In this document: positions 1 through 9,537 of the stretch, piece after piece | Layout of the letters: the number at the start of each line of letters is the position of its first letter | Numbering within the stretch: position 1 is the first letter of the stretch | Origin: Nitrososphaerales archaeon | GTDB taxonomy: Archaea; Thermoproteota; Nitrososphaeria; Nitrososphaerales; Nitrososphaeraceae | Length of the DNA: 48,472 nucleotides | Assembly (NCBI GenBank): GCA_025451315.1 | Contig: JANWKP010000127.1 | Location: 1-48,472, forward strand | Reading direction: 5' to 3' | Translations under genes and position numbers: made by a program | The notes under the pieces: model-generated | What the model was told of the DNA's origin: nothing | The model's input: only the letters and a program-made list of their open reading frames with translations | The model's database searches: none

Positions 1-757
1 CAGTCAAATACATGCTAGGAACATAATGACTGAAAACATCCTACTATTGTTAGCATCATAAAATTTTTTTATTGAATTATGACCCAGTCTCAGTTAATTA
101 GATTATACAATAAACATATACCAGATAAATTATCTAAGTAAATAGAGTCTAGTAGTATCTTGGATAGAAATTAGTTAACGAATAGTTATTACTCATTCAT
201 TTCCTAGTGGGTTAGTAATTTAAGAAAACAATATTTGCTATGATTCCCTTTTCTAACAAATATTTACTAATCTTTAGACACAGCATATATCTACAATTAT
301 TATTGGATTAATACTATCTTTTTGAACTTAGTTTTTATAGTACAATCAATAAATCAATAATTTTTGGAGATGAGAATAAAAAAAGATGTTTCTGTTTACA
401 ACTGTATAAAGATAAGCTTCAACGATCTACAGACATAGAAGAATTCATCAGTATTGTATCCCAGTTGATGAATATATTATTATGATAGATAGCAAGATTT
501 TTTTTTGCTTACTGTTTGATATTGACCCAATAATTATCTCTGATATAATCTATATTTTGAAATAGAAATGCTGCGTGCTGGAAAATATATTAGATCATTT
601 GTCTAAGATATAGAAATATACAATAGATAAATATGCAAGATACTAATACATTCTATAAAAATAATAGTATCAATTGTCTTGTCAAATAAATGCATTATCA
701 TAAAGAAACGATAGTTAAAAAAAGTTTATTATACTAAAATAATTATTAGAATTAATA
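1..757. other. AT-rich intergenic stretch
   Basis: I see no convincing gene here. Around 312-484 on the plus strand there is an open frame of about 57 codons without a usable start, followed by a T9 run and broken frames to about 610. This could be the remains of a gene, but in sequence this AT-rich a frame of that length can arise by chance. Confidence 0.4.
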
Positions 758-1537
758 TTACTTGTTTATGTTGTCAGAATTTTCGTTATGTAAATTTATA
801 AATTCTCCGTAACCGTCGTTAAAATCTTTATATAGATTTTTTAATAAGGTAATAAATTGCCAGTCCTTTGATAATTGTATTTTCATTTTGTTTTCATATT
901 CGTATAGTGTAACTTTGACATCATCATTTAGATTTGGATTAATTGATAGCAAATTGGTTTCATTATACATAATTGTTAATTTAAAACACAATCTGCGTAT
1001 TAACCATTCTAAATCGAACTTCAATTTATCAAAGATTTTGATTTTTTCCTCTTCTTTTTCAGCTAAATTAATATCATCTATAGCATTTAAGGTTACGTTA
1101 CAACATTCCTCTAAATAACTAACAATTTGGGAATAAAATCTTCCAGTACATGTCTTAATTGTTTTTTCATTAAAGAATTGGTACACCAAAGTTTGCAAAA
1201 TTATATTATCTTGATATTTAAGTAAAAATTGTGGAGGATAAATGGATATATTTTGAAACACATAAAATAATCCATAGGTAGTAAATTTATAATTCTTGAC
1301 ATTACTCAGAAACTTGCCTTTTGTACCTTCTATAAATCCAATACCTTCTAAACGTCTTGAAATCAAATAAGAGGCATCATTATTGTCTGGAGATTGATTT
1401 CTTAATTTAAAATACGATGAAAATTTAAATGATGGGTCATGACCTCGAATAAATTTCATTATAAAGGATCGTTCCTCTTGAGTTAAATTGATTTTTTGGT
1501 AAGACAATAAGGAAGATATATAATCTGAGTAAGCCAT
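758..1537 (-). CDS. Hypothetical protein with winged-helix-like N-terminal half
   Basis: This is a 259-residue soluble protein with an ATG start and no signal peptide or membrane segment. Residues about 20-95 look like a winged helix: a helical stretch, then 'SRRLEGIGFIE', then a basic wing and 'NYKFTTYGLFYVF'. That layout is common in Nitrososphaerota DNA-binding proteins. The rest is helical and charged, with a Cys-Cys pair near residue 144. The next gene upstream on the same strand (ends 1692) is separated by about 150 bp, so an operon is not certain. A regulatory role is inferred from the fold impression only; I do not recognise a named family. Confidence 0.6.
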   Translation of the reverse strand: MAYSDYISSLLSYQKINLTQEERSFIMKFIRGHDPSFKFSSYFKLRNQSPDNNDASYLISRRLEGIGFIEGTKGKFLSNVKNYKFTTYGLFYVFQNISIYPPQFLLKYQDNIILQTLVYQFFNEKTIKTCTGRFYSQIVSYLEECCNVTLNAIDDINLAEKEEEKIKIFDKLKFDLEWLIRRLCFKLTIMYNETNLLSINPNLNDDVKVTLYEYENKMKIQLSKDWQFITLLKNLYKDFNDGYGEFINLHNENSDNINK

Positions 1538-1691
1538 GATTAGGATAGTAAGTGTATTACAGATTTATAAATTATATAAATTTGAGGAAATTTATATTCA
1601 AAAGTTATATTTATTAAATTAAATGTAGTGTTATGTCAATTTATATAACCACAACCAATATATAATTATATGTGTCTTATTAAGTGATTTA

Positions 1692-2045
1692 TTAATTAAG
1701 TGGAAATTCTAATGTTGCATTTTCTAATTCCAGAATTGGAATATATATAGAATGGGATTCATTTCCGACATCGTCTATATATTTATATTCTCCACTTTGT
1801 TTATTCAACTGAATAAACTTCGTTAACGGTTTTTCGTTCAATATACTATAGTGTATTAAACTGCTTCCTATTGAACTATTATAGATGAATATAAGATTTT
1901 GGTTTTTGTAATTTAGAGAATAAAGTAATGAACTAATACCCAATGCAGATTGGGCTGATGATAATATGATCTTGAACATATCTTGAAGAGAGCGATACTT
2001 GAGATATCTAAAATTGAATTTATTATTTTCTGACACGTTAATCAA
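1692..2045 (-). CDS. Hypothetical protein, 117 residues
   Basis: This is a small protein with no signal peptide or membrane helix. The frame opens with TTG, so the true start is uncertain. The composition (alternating hydrophobic strands in the middle, acidic residues towards the end) is that of a small alpha/beta domain. I do not recognise it. It lies on the same strand as the winged-helix-like gene at 758-1537 and is divergent from the methyltransferase gene at 2228, with about 180 bp between the starts. Confidence 0.45.
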   Translation of the reverse strand: MINVSENNKFNFRYLKYRSLQDMFKIILSSAQSALGISSLLYSLNYKNQNLIFIYNSSIGSSLIHYSILNEKPLTKFIQLNKQSGEYKYIDDVGNESHSIYIPILELENATLEFPLN

Positions 2046-2227
2046 TAAATAATACCCATTATTAGACCTTGCTAATAAATTTAAGAGGAGAAAGAAAAAA
2101 TCAATTTTTGTTAGATTTTATAAATAACAAGTAATTATATCCCATTATTGATTATAATATTCTCACTCGAAAATCTGATCCAAAAATCTTATAAGTCAAT
2201 CTGTTTCATTCCACGAACTAGGATCAA

Positions 2228-3070
2228 ATGATTCATGTAAATAAAATATATAATATTGATTGTATGGAATTTATGAATTTATTAAAAAAAGAGGATACGA
2301 TAAAAATTGATGCAATAGTAACATCTCCTCCTTATAACATTAATAAGCCATATTCTAAATATAATGATAAAAGAGATAAAAATGAATACCTTTTATGGTT
2401 ACAAAAAGTAGCTAACAATAGTTTACAGATTTTAAAAGAAGATGGATCTTTTTTTCTCAATGTTGGTGGAAGACCTGCAGATTATATGCTTCCTTTTGAA
2501 ATTTGTAGCAAGTTCATCGGAGCTGGGTATAAGTTACAAAATACAATCCATTGGATAAAATCACTATCTATTGAAGTGGCTGATATAGGGAAAAAAAATA
2601 ACATCATAAAAACTGATTCTTCTATTGGACATTTCAAACCTATAATTAGTCAGAGGTTTCTCAGTGATCTTCATGAATACATCTTTCACTTTACCAAAAA
2701 AGGAGATTTAGCGATTGACAAATTAGCTGTAGGAGTAACATACCAAGACAAATCAAATATAGGAAGATGGAAATCTGCTAAAACGGATAAGAGAGATAGG
2801 GGAAATATATGGTTTATTCCTTATAATACAATTCAAGAAAAAAGACCTCATCCTGCAACTTTTCCCGAAAAACTACCGTACTTGTGTATTAAATTACATG
2901 GTATTAAAAAAAATACAATTATTTATGATCCCTTTATTGGAATAGGTACCACAGCATTGGCGTGTATTAATTTAAACGTGGAATTTTTAGGTACTGAAAT
3001 AGATAATAGATACATAGAAATTGCCAATGAAAATATACAACTTCGATATATAAAAAATAAAAAAACCTAA
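2228..3070 (+). CDS. Site-specific DNA methyltransferase, beta class (N4-cytosine or N6-adenine)
   Basis: This 280-residue protein transfers a methyl group from S-adenosylmethionine to an exocyclic amino group in DNA. The catalytic motif IV 'TSPPYN' is at residues 32-37 and the SAM-binding motif 'DPFIGIGTT' is near residue 235, so the motif order (IV before I) places it in the beta class. The middle region (about 60-200) should hold the target-recognition part. SPPY alone does not settle cytosine versus adenine. No restriction endonuclease lies beside it, so it appears to be an orphan. Its last 4 bases overlap the end of the convergent ileS gene. The ATG start follows an AT-rich region. Confidence 0.85.
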   Translation: MIHVNKIYNIDCMEFMNLLKKEDTIKIDAIVTSPPYNINKPYSKYNDKRDKNEYLLWLQKVANNSLQILKEDGSFFLNVGGRPADYMLPFEICSKFIGAGYKLQNTIHWIKSLSIEVADIGKKNNIIKTDSSIGHFKPIISQRFLSDLHEYIFHFTKKGDLAIDKLAVGVTYQDKSNIGRWKSAKTDKRDRGNIWFIPYNTIQEKRPHPATFPEKLPYLCIKLHGIKKNTIIYDPFIGIGTTALACINLNVEFLGTEIDNRYIEIANENIQLRYIKNKKT

Positions 3071-6000
3071 TTTATCGATATGTTTATTTCTCTTCCATCA
3101 ATTTCAATCTTCTTGTATTCAATACCTTCCTCCTTTTCTTCAGTTAAAACTACAGATTTGACTCTAACTAGATATGTTAAATCGTTTCTATGTAAAGACA
3201 AAGAACATATCTCATCTTTTTGTAGGTCAGTAATATAAGCAGTTGATAGAATTTCAGTCGGGTTATAGGATTTTTCTTTTCGTAATTGTTGTAGGTTCCT
3301 AGCCAAATCACGTACTAGACCCTGTGTAATTAATTTTTGGTCACGATTTGTAGACATAAATATCATTAAATTATCTTTTTCTGCATAAACATAACCGTCT
3401 TTAACTGAAAACGAAATCTCCAAATCTTGCTCATGTATATCAACAAAAGAAGAGGTAGATTTATCATAAATCAGGTGAACCATTTTGGATCTTTTAAGTG
3501 TATGAAGAACCTCTACTTTGTCAAGTTTTTCAAATTCTGATATAACCCTGCCTATATCAGATTTAACCTGTGGTGCTACTCTTTTTCGAATTATATTAAT
3601 TAAAGGTAAAATAGGAAGATTGGACTTAATCATTTCTAGAACTTTTTCCATTGTATTGGATATATGAATTTGGATAACTTTATAAGATTGTACATTCAAT
3701 TGGTTTTTCAATATTTCATATATATCATTCTTAGTTAATTCTGTATCAACTTGATGATGATTGCAATAGTTTTCTGTATTATTATTGGATGGTGTTACGA
3801 TTCCATTCTCTAAAAAGGAACATATTACCACCTGTGTTACAGGCCATCTTCGCTTAATTTTTGCTTTCATTCTTGCAGAATTTGCTAAAGATATTATTGT
3901 TTTTATTTTTTCAAAAGTATTCTCAAGATCATGATCAATCAAAGATGTTTCTACATCAGGCCATTTAGAGAGAAGTACACTATCTTTAGAAGTATCGATC
4001 TCTTTTAAATTATTTACCTTACTGAAGCAATTCAAATATAGATATTCTGTAATAAATGGAGATACTGGGTGAAGAATAATATCAATTTTCTCTAGTACAT
4101 AATCTAGAATTGAAAAAATTGCAAGCCTTCTGTTTAGTTCCTCAATACTATCGTTCCAAATATAATTTCTTGTAAGTGGTATGTATGTTTGACTAACATT
4201 ATTGATTATGAATTCTTCAATAGCTTTTGTTGCTTCATGAAATCTGCAATTTTCAAATAACAAATTGACAGTTTTTATTAAATTTTGTAATACTGAAAGA
4301 AGCCATTTTTCAGGAGTTTCTAATAAGTTGTTTTTGATTGTCCATTTGAGGTCATGAATACATCTATCAAAATTGTCGAGAATACTATTTTGTTTCAAAT
4401 AGATATGCAAATAATAAAGTGTACTAAGTATTTGATAAGGTCTTGAAATCATTTCTTTTAGACTGAAATTTAATGCTTCTATAGGAGATGCTTTCCAGAT
4501 AAAATAGAATCTAATGAGATCTATTGAATTCTTTTCAAGCATTAAATTAGCTTCTATTACATTCCCAGCGCTTTTACTCATTTTATTACCTTTTTCATCT
4601 AAGACATGTCCTTGAAACAGAAAAGATTTGAATGGTGCAATAGATTCATTCTTTAATATTACATTTTGTATTAATAGAGAATATGACCAACCTCTGGTTT
4701 GATCTATACCTTCAGTTAAAAATAACGCAGGAATCAATTTTTTATAATCTTGATTGTTAAACGATGCAAAAGGAGCAGCACCACTATTATGCCAAGTGTC
4801 TAATACATATGGTTCTCTTGTCATCAAGGAATTACATTTAGAACAGTTTATTTTTATTTGATCTATCCATGGTCTATGTAGTTCAAAATGTCCTTTATCA
4901 ATCTGAGAAATAATACTGTTATTCTTAACTGATATACTTTCAGAATATTGAGCTTTGTCTATATCATGTTTTAAAATTAAATTACTATTTTTATCTATAA
5001 CAAGATTAGAAGATCTAGTCACCAGGTCATTTTTATCTGATATTAATTCTTTATGCCTACAATTGGAACAAACCCAAATAGGAATAGGCGTACCCCAAAT
5101 ACGTTCCCTTGATATACACCATGGCACTTTTTCTTTAATTATTTCGATAAATCGGTTTTTAGGAGCTTCAAAAAAATATTCAACATCTTTAGCAGCCTCG
5201 ATAGATTTATCACCCAATTTATCGATCATGTAAAAATATTCTCGTCGTGCCAACCATACAAGTTTATGATGAGAACGCCAACATGTTGGATACTGATGTT
5301 TAATTTTTCCAATTTTTATACTAGCCTTTAATTCTTTCATTATTTGTACAATTTTCTCATCAGTATCGCGAACAAAATAACCACTAAATTCTCCTGCTTG
5401 ATCTGTAAAGACAACTCTGTCGTCAATTGGAACAAAAATAGGAATATTTTTCTTTTTAGCTATGTTAAAGTCTTCTTCTCCATTAGCAGGAGATAAGTGA
5501 ACAATTCCACTCCCTGTTGTTACATCTACGAAATCTTCAGATACCACAAAATGAATTGATTTGGAATCTGCGAGCTTTTTAAGTTCTGGAATTAAGTCCA
5601 ATAATGGGTGGATATAATACTTTCCATCTAGATCTTTACCTTTTACGATTTTTTTAATTTTATAAAATTCTATATGGAGCTCATTCATAAGTTCTTCTAT
5701 TCTAGTTTCTCCTACAATCCACACTTGTTTATCCGCCTCTACGTAAACATAATTAGCGTCAGGATTTACTCCCACAAGTTCATCTGTAATTAATGTAAAT
5801 GGCATAGTAGTCCAAACTATCATATATGTATCTTCGTCAGCTAATTTTACCTTGTAATAAAATGAAGGATCTTCAACAGTTTTATATCCTTGATTCACTT
5901 CAGAATTACTAAGAGACGTTTGACATGATGGACAAAATGCAACAACCCTAAATCCTTCCTGTAAAACCCCATTATCCCAAGCAGTTTTGAGATACGACCA

Positions 6001-6486
6001 TTCTCTTTCAATATAGTCATCGTGAAAAGTCCAATATCCATTCTCATAATCGAAAGACATTCCAAGCAATTCATCTACTTCAATCCATTTTTTATTGTAT
6101 TTTTTAACAATGGATTTACATGTTTCAACAATTTTTTCTATCCCCACCTTGTTGATATTTTCGGTTTTATTTCCTGTTAATCCTAATTCTTTTTCTGCCT
6201 GTAGTTCTACTGGTAAACCTTGGGTATCCCATCCAGGTCTAAAAATAACTTTGTTCTGATTTAACGTCTGAAATCGAAACCATAAATCTTTTATTATTCG
6301 TCCTCTTAAGTGACCTACATGCGGTTCTCCATTCATGGTTGGGGGACCATCCACGTATCCGATCATTTTTTTATTTTGTCGAATATCTATTTCTTTTTTA
6401 AAAAAGTCATTATACCTGATTAATTTCTTGTAGTCACGTATCTCATTTTCGATGATCTTGGGATCGAATTGTCCATGAAGTTCCAT
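3067..6486 (-). CDS. ileS: Isoleucyl-tRNA synthetase
   Basis: This 1139-residue class I synthetase charges tRNA-Ile with isoleucine in the cytoplasm. The HIGH-type motif is 'PHVGH' at residues 55-59, followed by 'GWDTQGLPVE'. The KMSKS motif lies near residue 635 in 'GNKMSKSAGN'. Between them is the CP1 editing domain with 'VWTTMPFTL', and cysteine pairs ('CPSC', 'CSNC', 'CSKC') probably bind zinc. The C-terminal half holds the anticodon-binding helical domain and the long tail of archaeal/eukaryotic-type enzymes; the length fits that type. It is convergent with the methyltransferase gene, sharing 4 bp. The ATG start fits the family's 'F.p..iE..i' opening. Confidence 0.97.
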   Translation of the reverse strand: MELHGQFDPKIIENEIRDYKKLIRYNDFFKKEIDIRQNKKMIGYVDGPPTMNGEPHVGHLRGRIIKDLWFRFQTLNQNKVIFRPGWDTQGLPVELQAEKELGLTGNKTENINKVGIEKIVETCKSIVKKYNKKWIEVDELLGMSFDYENGYWTFHDDYIEREWSYLKTAWDNGVLQEGFRVVAFCPSCQTSLSNSEVNQGYKTVEDPSFYYKVKLADEDTYMIVWTTMPFTLITDELVGVNPDANYVYVEADKQVWIVGETRIEELMNELHIEFYKIKKIVKGKDLDGKYYIHPLLDLIPELKKLADSKSIHFVVSEDFVDVTTGSGIVHLSPANGEEDFNIAKKKNIPIFVPIDDRVVFTDQAGEFSGYFVRDTDEKIVQIMKELKASIKIGKIKHQYPTCWRSHHKLVWLARREYFYMIDKLGDKSIEAAKDVEYFFEAPKNRFIEIIKEKVPWCISRERIWGTPIPIWVCSNCRHKELISDKNDLVTRSSNLVIDKNSNLILKHDIDKAQYSESISVKNNSIISQIDKGHFELHRPWIDQIKINCSKCNSLMTREPYVLDTWHNSGAAPFASFNNQDYKKLIPALFLTEGIDQTRGWSYSLLIQNVILKNESIAPFKSFLFQGHVLDEKGNKMSKSAGNVIEANLMLEKNSIDLIRFYFIWKASPIEALNFSLKEMISRPYQILSTLYYLHIYLKQNSILDNFDRCIHDLKWTIKNNLLETPEKWLLSVLQNLIKTVNLLFENCRFHEATKAIEEFIINNVSQTYIPLTRNYIWNDSIEELNRRLAIFSILDYVLEKIDIILHPVSPFITEYLYLNCFSKVNNLKEIDTSKDSVLLSKWPDVETSLIDHDLENTFEKIKTIISLANSARMKAKIKRRWPVTQVVICSFLENGIVTPSNNNTENYCNHHQVDTELTKNDIYEILKNQLNVQSYKVIQIHISNTMEKVLEMIKSNLPILPLINIIRKRVAPQVKSDIGRVISEFEKLDKVEVLHTLKRSKMVHLIYDKSTSSFVDIHEQDLEISFSVKDGYVYAEKDNLMIFMSTNRDQKLITQGLVRDLARNLQQLRKEKSYNPTEILSTAYITDLQKDEICSLSLHRNDLTYLVRVKSVVLTEEKEEGIEYKKIEIDGREINISIN

Positions 6487-6606
6487 AAATATATAAGAAG
6501 ATGATGTTACAGAGCCATTCTTTATGTTTTTGGATGATAAGATAAAAAAAGGTCAAGTTCGTTTTAGCCGCAAAAGAAATTGAGAAATAAGAATTTTGGT
6601 ATATTA

Positions 6607-7278
6607 TTACATTATTATTTTTATAGAATCAATAATTTTTTCAACCACTGGCAAGTCTTTATCAAAATTTTCGACGGTTGACTGATAAGTTAATGTGAAT
6701 AATCTCTTATCAATTAGAGAGAAAATTTCCATAATTTTACCTTCGAGGCCATTGTCTTCATATTTATATTTTACAATATGAAAAGATGATGGATTACCAT
6801 CTATAGTATACTTGTTTAGGTCTTTGTCTAAAACTTCATAAACCTCATATCCAGAAGAAGATGCATCTATACCAAATTTTTCAGCCTCATCTAAAACAAT
6901 TTTATTAGTAAACTCTTCAGGATTTGAAAGTGATGAAAATGAGATTCCAATAAATGAGAATGGGTTATTTTTAATTAATTTAAAATCAAGGACATGAAAT
7001 TTTGATAATTTCTTTTCTACGTTCCAATCATGGGGATATTTAAGTACAAATTTATCGTTAGAAAAAGTCAACCAATCTGTTGCTGCAACATCTGTTGTCC
7101 CTGTTTCATTTTTACTGCTGCTATTGATATTACTGCTACTAATGTTAGTATTATTAGTAAAATTAGAGTTTTGAGCAAAGGAAAGTTTAGAAATATCGGA
7201 GAATTCCAGATCAAATGAGACAAGAATAATAAAAAATATTGAAGATATTAACAATAAGCTTGTTATGTAATTGAACAT
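6607..7278 (-). CDS. Secreted PsbP-like protein
   Basis: This 223-residue protein has an N-terminal hydrophobic segment (residues about 5-24) that looks like a signal peptide or anchor. A Ser/Asn-rich linker follows (about 35-65), then a single globular domain. The domain starts 'FSNDKFVLKYPHDWNVEK' and ends with strands around 'FTLTYQS' and a final helix 'VVEKIIDSIKI', the pattern of PsbP/DUF1795-type domains, which are common on thaumarchaeal cell surfaces and of unknown role there. The 120-bp gap after the ileS start means it is probably transcribed separately. Family assignment is by pattern memory. Confidence 0.75.
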   Translation of the reverse strand: MFNYITSLLLISSIFFIILVSFDLEFSDISKLSFAQNSNFTNNTNISSSNINSSSKNETGTTDVAATDWLTFSNDKFVLKYPHDWNVEKKLSKFHVLDFKLIKNNPFSFIGISFSSLSNPEEFTNKIVLDEAEKFGIDASSSGYEVYEVLDKDLNKYTIDGNPSSFHIVKYKYEDNGLEGKIMEIFSLIDKRLFTLTYQSTVENFDKDLPVVEKIIDSIKIIM

Positions 7279-7405
7279 ACATTATGTTTAACGAAGATTA
7301 TTATTAATAATCTTTGTTTTAGATTCAAAGTTGAATTGATAATCTCATAACCTATAACTTTAGACAAAAAATTTAGTTTGGTATGATAATAATAGATAAA
7401 AAAAT

Positions 7406-8407
7406 TTAACTAATATATCCCATATTAGATTTTCTATTTTGAGGAAACATTAATTCTTCTTCTTGTTCATCAGTAGGCACACCTTGTGGAAGTTGTCCCG
7501 ACTTTGCCAACATCTGTTGTTCTAAATTTTTAATAAGTATTTCAGTATCTTTAGATCTTTTATTCATTTCATCCATATTGATATTTATTCCCAGTACATT
7601 ATTCAAAATTTCTAAAAGATTTTTTGATGCTTTTGCATCAATTACATATCCAGACGTTTCACCTAACAAACAGATCCCCTCTATCCCTCGAAGTTTTCCC
7701 AATCCAAGTATAAGACCATTCATTCCCGTAATGTTCCCATTATCAAGGGTTGAAATATTAAAGGATCTAAAAGATTTTACTATTTCTTGATTAGTAGCTG
7801 TTCCATAAATTTTTGGATTATTTACAAAGGTACCTGTAACATATGAGGCTAATGAATAGATATTTGAAATTTTAAATTTTGTAATCAAGTCTAGAATTTG
7901 TTCAGATAGTATATATTCTGAACCTGGAACTACTGGCTGTGAATCACCAGTGAGAAGAATGAGATCTTTAGAGGATAACGAACCACTAGTAATGGAGTTT
8001 AATGAGGTGGTTGATTGTTGATGAGGAGAAAGAGGAAGAGGAGGAGTATTAGGAGAATCACCATTAATTGATTGATCTAATTGTACTTCGGGTTTGCCAA
8101 TTTCTTTAATTTCTTTTTTGATTTTGCTCGATTTATTCTTATTGCTATTACTAGTATTTTTTACATAATAAATACTATTTTTAACTATATTAGTTGTCCC
8201 ATCTGCTTGTATTACAACCTGTGGTGAAAAATAAGATGAAAAGAGATCTGCCATATGAATAGCACCAAGTTCCTTTATCAAATAATCAACTGCTAATTTT
8301 CCGACTAATCCGGTTCCAGGAAATCCACAGATTAAATGTGGTGAATGTAAAGGAGGAGTTTTTTTTTCAGAAAAAACTATCTCGATGGGTTTTGACATAG
8401 AAAACAT
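7406..8407 (-). CDS. PAC2 family protein (proteasome-assembly-chaperone-like)
   Basis: This 333-residue soluble protein has 'HLICGFPGTGLVGKLAVDYLI' near the N-terminus, a hallmark of the PAC2 fold. Later come 'LLTGDSQPV', 'YVTGTF', 'GMNGLILGLGKLRGIEGICLLGETSGY' and 'DAKASKNLLEILNN'. Archaeal PAC2 homologues are related to eukaryotic proteasome assembly chaperones, but their role is mostly unproven. Residues about 98-145 form a Ser/Pro-rich, low-complexity insertion that splits the domain. The ATG at 8407 or one three codons later could be the start. It is divergent from nnrD with about 145 bp between, which should hold both promoters. Confidence 0.88.
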   Translation of the reverse strand: MFSMSKPIEIVFSEKKTPPLHSPHLICGFPGTGLVGKLAVDYLIKELGAIHMADLFSSYFSPQVVIQADGTTNIVKNSIYYVKNTSNSNKNKSSKIKKEIKEIGKPEVQLDQSINGDSPNTPPLPLSPHQQSTTSLNSITSGSLSSKDLILLTGDSQPVVPGSEYILSEQILDLITKFKISNIYSLASYVTGTFVNNPKIYGTATNQEIVKSFRSFNISTLDNGNITGMNGLILGLGKLRGIEGICLLGETSGYVIDAKASKNLLEILNNVLGININMDEMNKRSKDTEILIKNLEQQMLAKSGQLPQGVPTDEQEEELMFPQNRKSNMGYIS

Positions 8408-8551
8408 TGTACAAGGAATAGTCTATTCCTTTCTTTCTTTAAATGTTGCGGGGTGTCAAAATAGAATCCAACAATACAAAGAATATTTCTATTCTATTAG
8501 TGAGTTAAAAATCAAGTAAGGTTTATTGATTATTGTCATTTTAATACAATA

Positions 8552-9442
8552 TTGGAATCTCCTGAATTAGTGAAAATAAATGATGATATGATAAAAAAGG
8601 TGTTAGTGCCAAGAAAAAATTCGTCGAGAAAGGGAGATAATGGAATTGTACTGGTCGTAGGAGGAAGTAGTATTTATCATGGTGCTCCAGTATTGGCATC
8701 AATAGCAGCTTTAAGGTCGGGTACAGATTTGGTATATACTGCAGTTCCCAGCGTTAATGTAGAATCAACGAGATCATATTCACCTAATCTCATAGTGATA
8801 CCTCTTGTTGATCAAAGATTAACTATGGGTTCAGCAGCACGATTAATTAAATCACTTCCAAAAAAAGTAGATGTAGCCACAATTGGTATGGGTATGAGTA
8901 TAGCTAAAAAGGAAGCATTATTGAGTTTAGTTGAGAAATTGTTGCAGAATGGAAGCAAACTTGTGCTTGATGCATCTGCATTAATTCCTGAGATATTACC
9001 CAAAATAAAGGGCTCAAATTGTATTATTACTCCTCATGGGGGAGAATATATGAGAATTTTTGAAACAGAATTAAAAAACTATAACAATAGTAATAGTGAA
9101 AATGAGCAAATTTGGGATGTTTTTAAGAATGCAAAAAAATATGGAATAACAATCATCCTCAAGGGATGGAAAAATATTATTTCAGATGGAAAGCTAACCA
9201 CAGTTATTGAAAGAACTACACCTGCTATGACAGTTGGTGGAACAGGAGATGTCTTGGCTGGTCTTGTAGCAGGTTTTTATAGTAAATTGGATTCTTTTGA
9301 AGCTTCATGCACAGCTGTTTATCTTAACGGACTTGCTGGGATTATCGCATATCAAAAGTCAGGATTACACATAGTAGCAAGCGATCTACTAGACAATCTT
9401 CCAGAAGCATTGAAAAAATTTGATCAGATAGAAAATAACTAA
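8552..9442 (+). CDS. nnrD: ADP-dependent NAD(P)H-hydrate dehydratase
   Basis: This enzyme of the ribokinase-like fold repairs hydrated NADH or NADPH using ADP. The N-terminal 'SRKGDNGIVLVVGGSSIYHGAPVLAS' is the family's nucleotide-side signature. 'LDASALIPEIL' and 'CIITPHGGEYMRIF' follow, and 'AMTVGGTGDVLAGLVAGF' carries the catalytic GTGD. The usual fused epimerase domain (NnrE) is absent, so this is the stand-alone form, about 296 residues. The listed start is TTG; a GTG at 8570 or an ATG at 8588 would leave the core intact. Confidence 0.92.
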   Translation: MESPELVKINDDMIKKVLVPRKNSSRKGDNGIVLVVGGSSIYHGAPVLASIAALRSGTDLVYTAVPSVNVESTRSYSPNLIVIPLVDQRLTMGSAARLIKSLPKKVDVATIGMGMSIAKKEALLSLVEKLLQNGSKLVLDASALIPEILPKIKGSNCIITPHGGEYMRIFETELKNYNNSNSENEQIWDVFKNAKKYGITIILKGWKNIISDGKLTTVIERTTPAMTVGGTGDVLAGLVAGFYSKLDSFEASCTAVYLNGLAGIIAYQKSGLHIVASDLLDNLPEALKKFDQIENN

Positions 9443-9537
9443 CTAAGTTACTATTGTGGTAATGGCTAATAACATTTAATAATTTCTACATGTAAATGGA
9501 AATTAAAAATTGTCAATATAATATGAATAATACAATA

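Noticed and set aside
312-484. Open frame of about 57 codons at the window start
   Set aside because: It lacks a start codon and family resemblance; its length is not exceptional for this composition.
7030-7218. Cysteine-rich frame opposite the PsbP-like gene
   Set aside because: It is an antisense shadow of the Ser/Asn-rich linker and signal region of a well-supported gene.
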